Source: JBCCQH01 sp039024435
Lineage (GTDB): Bacteria; Bacteroidota; Bacteroidia; J057; JADKCL01
DNA length: 64,000 bases
Reading direction: 5' to 3'
Assembly: GCA_039024435.1 (NCBI GenBank)
Contig: JBCCQH010000007.1
Span: 38,194 to 102,193, forward strand
The position numbers and the translations under genes are program-made. The notes beneath the pieces are model-generated. The model did no database searches. It was not told the DNA's origin and saw only the letters and a list, made by a program, of their open reading frames with translations. Positions 1-7,861 of the stretch are shown piece by piece (the stretch's first letter is position 1; each line of letters starts with the position of its first letter).

Positions 1-876
1 TTTCCCCGGAAGCCGCTGGAGGTCACCACCTTGGATGGGGTTACGCTCCAGGGCTATCTGATAGTGCCCGAAACGCCGAAAGCCGTGGTCATGCTTAATC
101 CGGGTACGGCGGCGAAAAAGGAGTTTTACCTGCCGTTTGTAGAGTACCTGGCGGAAAATGGCTATCTCACCTGCTTGTGGGACTACCGGGGCAGCGGCGA
201 ATCCGCTCCGCCGAGTTTGCGGGGCTGCGATTACCGCATGATCGACTACGGGTTGCAGGACATACCGGCGATCAAGGCCGATTTGCGGCGGCGGTTCCCC
301 GATTTGCCATTGCTGATATTTGGGCACAGCGTCGGGGGGCAAATGATTGGTTTCCTGCCCGACCTAGAGGACATCGCGGGGATGGTGGGGTTTGCGGTGT
401 CTACAGGCTACATGTGGCATATGCCCTGGGGCTATCGCTTGCAATCCTGGTTTTTCTTTTATCTGTTTTCGCCGCTGAGCGTTCTCCTGACGGGATACGT
501 TGCGGCCAAACGGTTTGGGATCATGGAAGACTTACCGCGCAATGTTGTTCGGCAATGGCGCCGGTACTGTGAGCAGAAGGACTATTTCTTTGCTCAACGG
601 ATCTACGGCCGTGCGGTACCCAAAGGCCGGTTCACGGAGCTTCCCTTCCCGGTCCACATCTTTTGGTCGACCGATGACCCGATTTCGAATGCACGGTCGG
701 TGCCGACGTTCTGGGGGCATGCTCGGAGTAAGCGGGGGATTTCATTTACCCGGATCGAGCCGAAAAAGGAGGGGTTGGGAAAACTGGGACACTTTGGGTT
801 TTTCAAGCGGCGACAGCGGGAGGCATTGTGGGGAAGAGCACTGGCCAAGCTGAACGAAATGATAGGGGTAAAATAA
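1..876 (+). CDS. alpha/beta hydrolase, partial at 5' end
   Basis: Serine hydrolase of the alpha/beta fold. The reading frame is open back to base 1, so the true start lies outside the window; the TTG at 31 is only an internal in-frame codon. The nucleophile elbow GHSVGG is visible about one third along. An oxyanion-loop-like LNPGTAAKKEFY segment and a DYRGSGES segment precede it, as in S33/UCP037442-type hydrolases. A DDPISN segment and a late GHFGFF may supply the Asp and His. The substrate cannot be predicted. It ends at a hairpin shared with the convergent rhodopsin gene. Confidence 0.8.
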   Translation, partial: FPRKPLEVTTLDGVTLQGYLIVPETPKAVVMLNPGTAAKKEFYLPFVEYLAENGYLTCLWDYRGSGESAPPSLRGCDYRMIDYGLQDIPAIKADLRRRFPDLPLLIFGHSVGGQMIGFLPDLEDIAGMVGFAVSTGYMWHMPWGYRLQSWFFFYLFSPLSVLLTGYVAAKRFGIMEDLPRNVVRQWRRYCEQKDYFFAQRIYGRAVPKGRFTELPFPVHIFWSTDDPISNARSVPTFWGHARSKRGISFTRIEPKKEGLGKLGHFGFFKRRQREALWGRALAKLNEMIGVK

Positions 877-878
877 GC

Positions 879-911
879 AAGGAGCAAAAACCAACTCGGC
901 TTTTGCTCCTT
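879..911. terminator. bidirectional hairpin between convergent genes
   Basis: A perfect 11-bp stem (879-889 with 901-911) has an 11-base loop. It lies just after the hydrolase stop and downstream of the convergent rhodopsin gene. The minus-strand reading is followed by a T-rich stretch, so it can serve as rhodopsin terminator and perhaps for both genes. Confidence 0.65.
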
Positions 912-985
912 AGGAACGTTGTACTGTACAGTTATTTAACTAAATAATGGCTTATTTATCTTTCCGTTTCCGGAAGAGAGATCAC

Positions 986-1723
986 TTACGCGTGAGAGGT
1001 ATCGCCCTTAGAAGCAGTGACTGCTACCGTGTAGACCACGAGGCCGAATCCAATCTTGTTAATTGCGTCAGCAATGTTGTAGAACAGGTCAACGTTCGAC
1101 GAATCCCAGCCGAGGCCAGTATTCAACCATCCACCTGGCATGCACATGTAACCAATCGGGTAAACTGCCCAACCTACCAGGACGAACCATGCGAGGATAT
1201 TGATACCCCGGATGACGGCCGGATCGTTGGAGCTTTTAGCCAAAGTGGCCACTTCACCAAACCAAGCGGTGTAAAGAATATAAACGTATCCTAAGGTGGA
1301 GATAACACCCCAGATCACACTGTGAGAAGTAGATCCATCCGTGAATGCTTCACCAATGTACCCTGCAACCAACATAAGGACCGAAGCGCCGATAAGCTTC
1401 CAAAGAAGCGGCTGCTTAGCACCTGCTGGCTTTGTGAGGAGGAAAAATTCCACACACATGAGGGGTACCGTCAGCGTCCAGTCGATGTAACGAAGCGCCG
1501 TTGGGTTCTCACCCGTGGCGATGTATACGTCGCGCATATAATAATAGTGAACTGCTGCGATACCGGTGATCAGACCGGAGATCAGGAGAGAGAGTTTCCA
1601 TTTGCCTTCAACCCGGCTTCTTTCGAAGAAGAAGAAAACCGAGGCGGCAAACATTGCCATGTAACCCGTGAAAAATGTAAACGCTACCGGGTCATCTTTT
1701 GGAATTGTGAGTACACCCAACAT
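986..1723 (-). CDS. proteorhodopsin-type light-driven proton pump
   Basis: Seven-helix retinal protein of about 245 residues that exports protons on light absorption. Numbering from the start at 1723: the helix C motif RYIDWTLTVPLMCVEF gives acceptor Asp81, Thr85 and donor Glu92 (the DTE set of proton pumps). His59 sits 22 residues before Asp81, as His75 does in proteorhodopsin. The retinal Schiff-base lysine is Lys223 in ADAINKIGF. Met89 occupies the spectral-tuning site (105 in proteorhodopsin), typical of green-absorbing flavobacterial pumps. An in-frame ATG at 1753 would add ten charged residues; I prefer 1723 because an A-rich leader precedes it. No retinal-forming blh gene lies nearby, so retinal must come from elsewhere. 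Confidence 0.95.
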   Translation of the reverse strand: MLGVLTIPKDDPVAFTFFTGYMAMFAASVFFFFERSRVEGKWKLSLLISGLITGIAAVHYYYMRDVYIATGENPTALRYIDWTLTVPLMCVEFFLLTKPAGAKQPLLWKLIGASVLMLVAGYIGEAFTDGSTSHSVIWGVISTLGYVYILYTAWFGEVATLAKSSNDPAVIRGINILAWFVLVGWAVYPIGYMCMPGGWLNTGLGWDSSNVDLFYNIADAINKIGFGLVVYTVAVTASKGDTSHA

Positions 1724-1753
1724 AATGTTTCTTTTAAGTTTACGTTCCAGCAT

Positions 1754-2120
1754 TTAGAACACGGGAGCTTGAATAAAGTTTCGAAAAGCGGATTAAATTG
1801 GTCTTCGTATTGTTCGATCCTCCCGCTATCCGTAGTATTCCCTTCGTAAAATATTAGTGTTACTCAGAATAAAATATTGTAAATAAAATAAAAAAAGCAA
1901 TAATAGTTTGTTTTAGGGTGTTCCATAAAAATTTAAAATGTTCAATATTTTTTTCTTAAAAGTTTATCATTTTCTGAGATTCGGGTAAAAATGTCGGTCC
2001 GGTCGGGGGCAGTTTGGCAAAATAACTCTGGCAAAATTGGGTTTGGTTTCCCCTTTCGGAAGCAAAACCCCATCATTTCCCGAATAATATTTTGCGTCAT
2101 TCTTTCCGGGAAAATCTATT
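1754..2120. other. AT-rich divergent intergenic region
   Basis: Gene-free stretch between the divergent rhodopsin and pcm genes. Bases 1850-1980 are strikingly AT-rich, with long A and T runs, in contrast to the GC-rich coding DNA. It must hold the rhodopsin promoter, but I find no clear TAnnTTTG element in the rhodopsin direction. Short frames here show no family features. Confidence 0.5.
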
Positions 2121-2128
2121 TACCTTTG
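2121..2128 (+). promoter_or_regulatory. -7 promoter element TACCTTTG of pcm
   Basis: This matches the Bacteroidota sigma-A -7 consensus TAnnTTTG exactly. Only four bases separate it from the pcm ATG at 2133, so transcription would start at or next to the start codon (leaderless or nearly so). Confidence 0.55.
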
Positions 2129-2132
2129 TTTC

Positions 2133-2795
2133 ATGGTGGATACCTACAAGCACAAAGGCATGCGGGAAAAGCTCATCCGAATCCTGATGGACAAGGGGCT
2201 GGAAGACCCCGCGGTCATTGAGGCGATGCGGGCGGTTCCCCGGCATGCATTTGTCGAAGGTGCCTTTGCCGAAGCCGCTTACGAAGACCGGCCGCTGCCC
2301 ATCGGGGATAGCCAAACCATCAGCCAGCCCCTGACTGTTGCTTTTCAGACGGCGATGCTCAAACTCAAAAAGGGCATGAAGACGTTGGAAATCGGAACGG
2401 GATCCGGTTATCAGGCGGCCGTTCTGTGCGCGATGGGCGCAAAAGTATTCAGTGTGGAACGCATCGCCGCCCACCATCGGCGGGCTCAGCGGGTACTCAA
2501 TGATTTGGAGCTGAGGGTACGGCTGAAGCGGGGCGACGGAAGCGCAGGATGGCAGTCTTATGCCCCTTTTGACCGCATCCTGGTGACCGCAGCCAGCCCG
2601 GGTATCCCGGAAACGCTTAAAAAGCAACTGAGCATCGGAGGAAAATTGGTCATCCCGGTTGGTGAGCGGGAACGCCAGCAAATGGCTGTGGTGACTCGCC
2701 AGGCCCAAAATGAATGGGAAATCGACTGGCGGGGCTGGTTCCAATTCGTTCCCCTGATCGGACGCCACGGCTGGAAGGCCGATCCAGACCGCTGA
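2133..2795 (+). CDS. pcm: protein-L-isoaspartate O-methyltransferase
   Basis: Repairs isoaspartyl residues in aged proteins by SAM-dependent methylation; cytoplasmic. The 220-residue length is usual. SAM motif I is EIGTGSGYQAAVL near residue 88. The family region SQPLTVAFQT precedes it, and the post-motif RILVTAASPGIPETL follows. The MVDTYKHKG start matches homologues in this phylum, which supports the ATG at 2133 despite the very short leader. Monocistronic. Confidence 0.94.
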   Translation: MVDTYKHKGMREKLIRILMDKGLEDPAVIEAMRAVPRHAFVEGAFAEAAYEDRPLPIGDSQTISQPLTVAFQTAMLKLKKGMKTLEIGTGSGYQAAVLCAMGAKVFSVERIAAHHRRAQRVLNDLELRVRLKRGDGSAGWQSYAPFDRILVTAASPGIPETLKKQLSIGGKLVIPVGERERQQMAVVTRQAQNEWEIDWRGWFQFVPLIGRHGWKADPDR

Positions 2796-2978
2796 TTTTA
2801 CGGTTGATCCCATTAAATGCACGCATTTCTTTGGAAAATTGGGACAGGTATTCCTATTTTGAGAGATACCTTGATGTATATCAGTGCTTTTACCTATTCT
2901 GCGGGGGTGTTGCGGGGCGCAATTCGGCCTCGAATTCAAAAACCCAAATGCACCGCTGCCACGAAACCTTATTATTGG

Positions 2979-4247
2979 ATGAGTATGAGTCGAAAAATTA
3001 CTTTACTGTTGGTGGGCTTGTTGTTTGGATTCGCTCAGGCGGGGGCCCAGGGCTGTGGCAATGGCCGTTACACGCAGGAAATCTTCAATGATTTTACCCT
3101 GACCAGTGACATTACTTACGGGCAGAACATCAATCTGCAAAATCAAAATCAATCGCTCGAACTGGATATCTACGAGCCGATGGGCGATATGGAGCCGTTG
3201 CGGCCGCTGATCGTACTGCAGCACGGCGGGAGCTTCATTGGCGGTAGCAAAGACCAGGGCGACATCACTACACTGGCGGAACCACTGGCGCGCATGGGCT
3301 ACGTGGTGGCGTCGGCGGAATATCGCTTGGGCATGGCCGGGATTCCGTTTCCGGGACCGGACTCGTCGAGCGCTTCGGAATCGGTGCTGCGGGCCGTCCA
3401 TGACTTCAAGGCGGCGGTGCGGTGGTTCTACCAAAGCGCCGCGAACGGCAATCCTTACCGCATTGACACCAATCAATTGTACATCGGTGGGGTATCCGCC
3501 GGGGCGGTCTCGGCGGTGCATTACGCTTACCTGGACCAGTTGAGCGAACTTCCGGCTTACACCGATACGACCCAGCCCGGCCTGGGCGGTGGCGTGGAAG
3601 GCAACAGTGGCAACCCCGGGTACTCATCGGAGGTGGCGGGCGTGGTCAATATCTGCGGCATGGTCGCGGACACTGCCTGGATTCAGCCCGGCGATGAACC
3701 CATCGTCAGTTTGCACGGGGACCAGGACCAAATTGTCCCCTTTGGCACGGCCCTGATCTCGGTGGTCATTTACAATATTTTCGTCGTGGACGGCAGCAGC
3801 ACGATCCACGAGCGGATGAATGAAGTCGGCGTAAACAATTGCTTTTACCCAATGTACGGAGCGGACCATACCCCGCACATTGGTTCAAACGGAGCCGCCT
3901 ATCAAGATACGACCCTGCGGATCGTAACCAATTTCTTGCAACCTTTAATATGTGGCGGCGGTCCGGGCTCCTGTGGTTATCTGGTGAGCAATGACCAGCC
4001 ACTGCCGGCCCACGATCTGGAAGTCTTCCCGAATCCCACCCAAGGCGCGTTGCGGGTCCGCATCCCCGAAGCCCAAGCCAACTCCTGGGAATACACCCTG
4101 ACCGATCTGATGGGGCGCACCGTCGTGACCGAGCGCATCGACAACCGAAACGAAATCACCCTGGATCGGCGTTTCCCCGCCGGCATCTACCTCCTCCGCG
4201 TCCGCGTCGACCAAGGCCAATGGACACGGAAAGTGGTGTTTGAATGA
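2979..4247 (+). CDS. secreted esterase/carboxylesterase with T9SS sorting domain
   Basis: Exported alpha/beta hydrolase of about 422 residues. The frame is open further upstream, but the signal peptide starts at MSMSRKITLLLVGLLF, so I place the start at 2979 (2985 is also possible). Visible catalytic features are the oxyanion motif QHGGSFIGG, nucleophile motif GVSAGA (GxSxG), Asp in a GDQDQIVP segment and His in GADHTPH. The last 75 residues begin VFPNPTQG and end in a basic KVVFE: a type A T9SS C-terminal domain, so the enzyme is exported through the outer membrane. The substrate is unknown; feruloyl-type or polyester esterases are possible. Confidence 0.87.
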   Translation: MSMSRKITLLLVGLLFGFAQAGAQGCGNGRYTQEIFNDFTLTSDITYGQNINLQNQNQSLELDIYEPMGDMEPLRPLIVLQHGGSFIGGSKDQGDITTLAEPLARMGYVVASAEYRLGMAGIPFPGPDSSSASESVLRAVHDFKAAVRWFYQSAANGNPYRIDTNQLYIGGVSAGAVSAVHYAYLDQLSELPAYTDTTQPGLGGGVEGNSGNPGYSSEVAGVVNICGMVADTAWIQPGDEPIVSLHGDQDQIVPFGTALISVVIYNIFVVDGSSTIHERMNEVGVNNCFYPMYGADHTPHIGSNGAAYQDTTLRIVTNFLQPLICGGGPGSCGYLVSNDQPLPAHDLEVFPNPTQGALRVRIPEAQANSWEYTLTDLMGRTVVTERIDNRNEITLDRRFPAGIYLLRVRVDQGQWTRKVVFE

Positions 4248-4257
4248 TGTAATTTCG

Positions 4258-4340
4258 AGTTCCCAATTCTCTACCCTCCAATTGCCTCCTTCGCGCGACA
4301 ATGCGGCTGTGTAGCAATCGAAAGTTGAGAATTGGGAACT
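4258..4340. repeat. inverted repeat between convergent genes
   Basis: A 14-bp perfect inverted repeat (4258-4271 with 4327-4340) encloses a 55-base loop between the convergent esterase and DUF2314 genes. The arms contain the CCAATT/AATTGG wording also found in the repeat at 40466-40544. It is probably a degenerate dispersed element or a bidirectional terminator. Confidence 0.45.
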
Positions 4341-4354
4341 TTTCCGTAAAAAAT

Positions 4355-5251
4355 TTACTCCTCCTCTTCATCATTGATTGGGGGGCCGACCCGCCACTCA
4401 CCGTTTTTACGGGTCACCAATAGGCGGTCGAGGGTGGCGCCGCCGTCGGGATGGAAGCACACTTCGGTGATCATGTACAGATCGTCTTCCACCCGGATCC
4501 GCTCGGGAAAGGCCCGCAGCACCCCCGCAAATGAGGGCATACCGTGTTCCAGCATGTGCTCGCGAAAAGAAAGTTCGAGCACCTGGGCCATGTCTTTGAT
4601 CAGTTCCTCGACTTTGGGAAAGTCATCTTGCTGGTCCAGCATCATGATGGCTTCCGTTTCAAAATCTTTGCAGGCGACCGCTGCATCGAGGTTGCCCGAG
4701 GTGTAGGCATCTTCCAGGCACAAAATCGCCCCTTCCGGCGTCCGCATATTGTGCTCGAAATAGTCCACCCCAAGATCGATCTCAAAACCCACGGAGGCGT
4801 CGAAGGCCGCTTGTTGCTCTTCTTCCAGGGCTTCCCGCGCCGCGCGAATGGTGTATCCGCCGATCAGTCGCCCATTTTCCAGTACCATCCAGTCTGACAC
4901 CATCCCCGGCGGTACCGCCATCTTGGTGCCCATTTCCACGTTCGTGACGCGGACCGGAGCATTGTCAATCGTACCGTAAAAGATACCGTCCTCATCGAGG
5001 GAGACATTGCTCAGCCAGATGTGCTCGACCTCGTCGCCTTCCTGCAAGCGCGCCTTCAAGGCAAAATTGCTCTGCAGGGGCTGAGGAGCACGCAAACTGT
5101 CGCGGAAATAGCTCACCGTCAGCCGGGCTTTTTCCATCGCCCAATTCATCTGGTCATCGCCCTTTTCTACGTAGACGACCCCGTCGTCCGAGGCTTCGGT
5201 TTCCTCGTTGTCGTAGCTGAGGCCGTGGTCTTCAATCGGATTGTGTTCCAT
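4355..5251 (-). CDS. DUF2314 domain protein
   Basis: A 298-residue cytoplasmic protein of unknown role. Residues about 33-155 match the DUF2314 pattern: DDQMNWAMEKARLTVSYF at the start, then an LKARLQEGDEVEHIWLS strand and VPPGMVSDWMVLENGRLIGGYT. The C-terminal part resembles a separate alpha+beta domain ending in an acidic tail. Its ATG overlaps the stop codon of the S46 peptidase gene (TAATG), so the two are translationally coupled. No catalytic residues can be named. Confidence 0.72.
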   Translation of the reverse strand: MEHNPIEDHGLSYDNEETEASDDGVVYVEKGDDQMNWAMEKARLTVSYFRDSLRAPQPLQSNFALKARLQEGDEVEHIWLSNVSLDEDGIFYGTIDNAPVRVTNVEMGTKMAVPPGMVSDWMVLENGRLIGGYTIRAAREALEEEQQAAFDASVGFEIDLGVDYFEHNMRTPEGAILCLEDAYTSGNLDAAVACKDFETEAIMMLDQQDDFPKVEELIKDMAQVLELSFREHMLEHGMPSFAGVLRAFPERIRVEDDLYMITEVCFHPDGGATLDRLLVTRKNGEWRVGPPINDEEEE

Positions 5252-7422
5252 TACTTTACCAAAGTCATTTCGTCAATGAGGCGGCGGGCGTCCGCGTATT
5301 TATCGATCACCCAGAGGACGTAGCGGATGTCCACCGTGATGTTGCGGCACCGCTCCGGATCAAACATGATGTCGCTCATCGTGCTTTCCCAACTCCGGTC
5401 AAAGTTGATTCCGATCAACTGCCCGTCGCCATTGATGACCGGACTGCCCGAATTGCCGCCCGTGGTGTGGTTGCTGGCGGTAAAGCACACGACGAGGTCG
5501 CCATTTTTGTCGGCGTACTGCCCGTAATCGCGGTTACGGGCCAGTTGCAGATAGTCTTCCGGCAAGTCAAACTCGCGGTCACCGGGGACATACTTCGCCA
5601 GTACCCCATCCATGGTGGTAAACGGGGTGTACTCCACGCCGTCGCGCGGCTCCGAGCCTTCGACCTTGCCGTAGGTGACCCGCAACGTCGAGTTGGCATC
5701 CGGCCAGTAGGTTTTGTCCGGGAAGACGGTCATCATCGCCTTGACGTAGTCTTTCATCAGCACCGAGAGGTTCCCGTCAAATTGCGCGTAATTGGCGGCG
5801 CTGCGTTCCCGCCAGGCGTCGAGCACGCTCTGCATCAGGGCAAATGCCGGGTCGGACTGCAATTTCTTGCCTTTTTTCGCCGAATATCCGTCCAGCCATT
5901 TTGTGAGCTTTTCCTGGTTCGTGAAATAGGAATCTTCGAACAGATCGGCGGCGTACTTGTCCCAATCCGTGTCGTATTTAGCGGCGAGATCGGCGTGGAT
6001 TTCCGGATGCAGATCCGGCGCGAGGTGGCGGATGTACTCCGGGTACAAAGCCGCTAAAATTTTCTGGTCGGTTTCCGGGGAATAGTTCTTGAAGTAGTTG
6101 GCCACGCTCGTCTTGAGGCGGTCCACCTCTTCCTGAATTTCTTCTTCGCTCATCTTGTCCGGATACATCACCAGATTTGTAAACGCATTTGTGAAGCGCA
6201 AAAATTGCGGACCGACGTAGAAGAACTCGATCAGCATGGTCCGGGCCATGAGGTACTTATCGCCGTTGTCGTAGTGGGCGAGGAGTTTTTCTTGAATGTC
6301 GCCGTACTGCTTCTTGAGGTCGGGATCCCGGTCGATGCGTGCGGCAAACTCCTTTTCCATTTCGGCTTTTACGCGGATGGCATCGAGCTTGTCCAGCCAG
6401 CGGTTCTCTCCGATCCACTTCTTGTAGTAATTGCTGATGCGGGCCTGTACCGCCGCGTAGGCGATGCGCCAGCGTGCACTTTCGGCCATTTTGGCGTCGA
6501 TGATGGCGAGGCTCTTTTCCCGCATGTTGATGGCGGCGGGGTTTTGCACTTGGGTGACAAACTTCACCGCACGCGAATGCAGGTACTGCTGGGTGCGTCC
6601 GGGAAAGCCGTAGACGAGGGTAAAGTCGCCGGGTTGAGCACCTTTCAATGAAATGGGAAAGTGCTTCGCTGGCTCGTAGGGGACATTGATATCGGAGATG
6701 TCGGCTGGCTCATTGTCGGGACCGGCGTAGACACGAAATACGGAAAAGTCGCCTGTGTGGCGGGGCCACATCCAGTTGTCGGTGTCGCCCCCGTACTTGC
6801 CCACCGCTGAGGGGGGCGCGCCTACGAGTCGTACGTCGCGGTAGGTCTTGGTGACAATCATGAAGTACTGATTGCCGTAAAAAAACGGCTTGATTTTAGC
6901 CTCGTGGTTGGGTTCCCCATTTTCGACTTCCGATTCGATCTGGCGGATGTTGCGGCTGATGATCTCGGCTGCACCCTCGCCGTCGTCCTGGGTGCCGGTG
7001 AGTACCTGATCGGTAACATCTTCAATCCGCGCGATGAAGGTCGCGGTAAGACCGGGATTGGTCAGTTCCTCGGATTGGGTTTTGGCCCAGAAGCCATTTT
7101 TGAGGTAGTCATTTTCCACCGACGAATGCGATTGAATCTGGCTGAAACCGCAGTGGTGGTTGGTGAGAATGAGTCCTTGGGAGGAAACCACTTCGGCGGT
7201 ACATCCTCCCCCAAAGTGGACGATGGCGTCCTTGAGGCTCGACTTGTTGATGGAATACAGGTCTTCCGCACTCAGGCGCATGCCCATCGTTTTCATGTCC
7301 GATTCATTGAGCGCCTTGAGGAGGGCCGGGATCCACATCCCTTCGGCGGCTTTGGCGGTCAGATTCCAACTGAATAGCAGAATCAGCAAGCCGGTGGTAC
7401 ACTTTCTCAGCATATTGTTCAT
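5251..7422 (-). CDS. S46 family dipeptidyl-peptidase, DPP11-like
   Basis: Periplasmic serine exopeptidase of about 723 residues that removes dipeptides from oligopeptides. It begins with the signal peptide MNNMLRKCTTGLLILLFSW; the upstream TTG at 7449 lies inside the predicted promoter. The chymotrypsin-fold triad is visible: His in LTNHHCGFSQ, Asp in GGDTDNWMWPRH and Ser in TGGNSGSPVING. Arg lies 18 residues after the catalytic Ser (INFDRSWE). This position is Arg673 in P. gingivalis DPP11 (Asp/Glu at P1) and Gly in DPP7, so acidic P1 specificity is predicted. Coupled to the DUF2314 gene. Confidence 0.92.
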   Translation of the reverse strand: MNNMLRKCTTGLLILLFSWNLTAKAAEGMWIPALLKALNESDMKTMGMRLSAEDLYSINKSSLKDAIVHFGGGCTAEVVSSQGLILTNHHCGFSQIQSHSSVENDYLKNGFWAKTQSEELTNPGLTATFIARIEDVTDQVLTGTQDDGEGAAEIISRNIRQIESEVENGEPNHEAKIKPFFYGNQYFMIVTKTYRDVRLVGAPPSAVGKYGGDTDNWMWPRHTGDFSVFRVYAGPDNEPADISDINVPYEPAKHFPISLKGAQPGDFTLVYGFPGRTQQYLHSRAVKFVTQVQNPAAINMREKSLAIIDAKMAESARWRIAYAAVQARISNYYKKWIGENRWLDKLDAIRVKAEMEKEFAARIDRDPDLKKQYGDIQEKLLAHYDNGDKYLMARTMLIEFFYVGPQFLRFTNAFTNLVMYPDKMSEEEIQEEVDRLKTSVANYFKNYSPETDQKILAALYPEYIRHLAPDLHPEIHADLAAKYDTDWDKYAADLFEDSYFTNQEKLTKWLDGYSAKKGKKLQSDPAFALMQSVLDAWRERSAANYAQFDGNLSVLMKDYVKAMMTVFPDKTYWPDANSTLRVTYGKVEGSEPRDGVEYTPFTTMDGVLAKYVPGDREFDLPEDYLQLARNRDYGQYADKNGDLVVCFTASNHTTGGNSGSPVINGDGQLIGINFDRSWESTMSDIMFDPERCRNITVDIRYVLWVIDKYADARRLIDEMTLVK

Positions 7423-7446
7423 TGATTGGGGATTCGAAATCGATCC

Positions 7447-7454
7447 CAAAGTTA
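7447..7454 (-). promoter_or_regulatory. -7 promoter element TAACTTTG of the S46 gene
   Basis: Exact TAnnTTTG match on the minus strand, ending 24 bases before the ATG at 7422. It decides the start: the upstream in-frame TTG at 7449 overlaps this element and would not be in the transcript. Confidence 0.5.
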
Positions 7455-7660
7455 AGAAAAATCAGGGGAGGAAAGTTGCGGAATTGGGGCAGGAGGGGAC
7501 CATAATTTTGTCTTGGGCGTGAGGATTCTTCAAACCTTTAGGGATGGCGTCCGCGTGCTGATTCAACTGAGCCGGAGAATTGCAGTGAACGGTACGCGGA
7601 GGGGGAGATTTGCGGTGAACGGTATGGGACATGGTATAGTGGACTTGCTGTGTGAAAGAC

Positions 7661-7793
7661 GAGGAGGAGATATCTTTCCCGGTGTCGGTTTCCCCAAATA
7701 TGAATCGCGCCGGGAAAGATATCTCCTCCCTCATTCTTCGGTCGTCGAGATGACAAGGTAAGCAGGCGCATTCTTCGGTTGTCGAGATGACAA
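7661..7793. repeat. dispersed hairpin repeat, copy 1
   Basis: A 20-bp perfect inverted repeat (7663-7682 with 7710-7729, core AGATATCTTTCCCGG) has a 27-base loop. It is followed by two tandem 25-bp units (7732-7756 and 7769-7793) with a 37-bp period and the core GTCGAGATGACAA. A degenerate third unit follows near 7806. A second copy with the same order, loop sequence and 37-bp period lies at 27426. The rest of the 7455-7861 gap shows no gene; near 7580-7630 the phrase GTGAACGGTA occurs twice. A REP/BIME-like non-autonomous element is likely. Confidence 0.75.
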
Positions 7794-7861
7794 CGCTGGG
7801 TGTTTGATCGTCGCAATGACGATTGGGGCCGTTTTCAACGATTCTTTGCCGAGAAGGCCGG

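Noticed and set aside
1322..1849. Plus-strand frame opposite the rhodopsin gene
   Set aside because: Antisense shadow of a clear seven-helix gene; composition is not protein-like.
7661..7793. CRISPR array because of regular 37-bp-period repeats
   Set aside because: Only two or three units, spacers of about 12 bases, and no cas genes.
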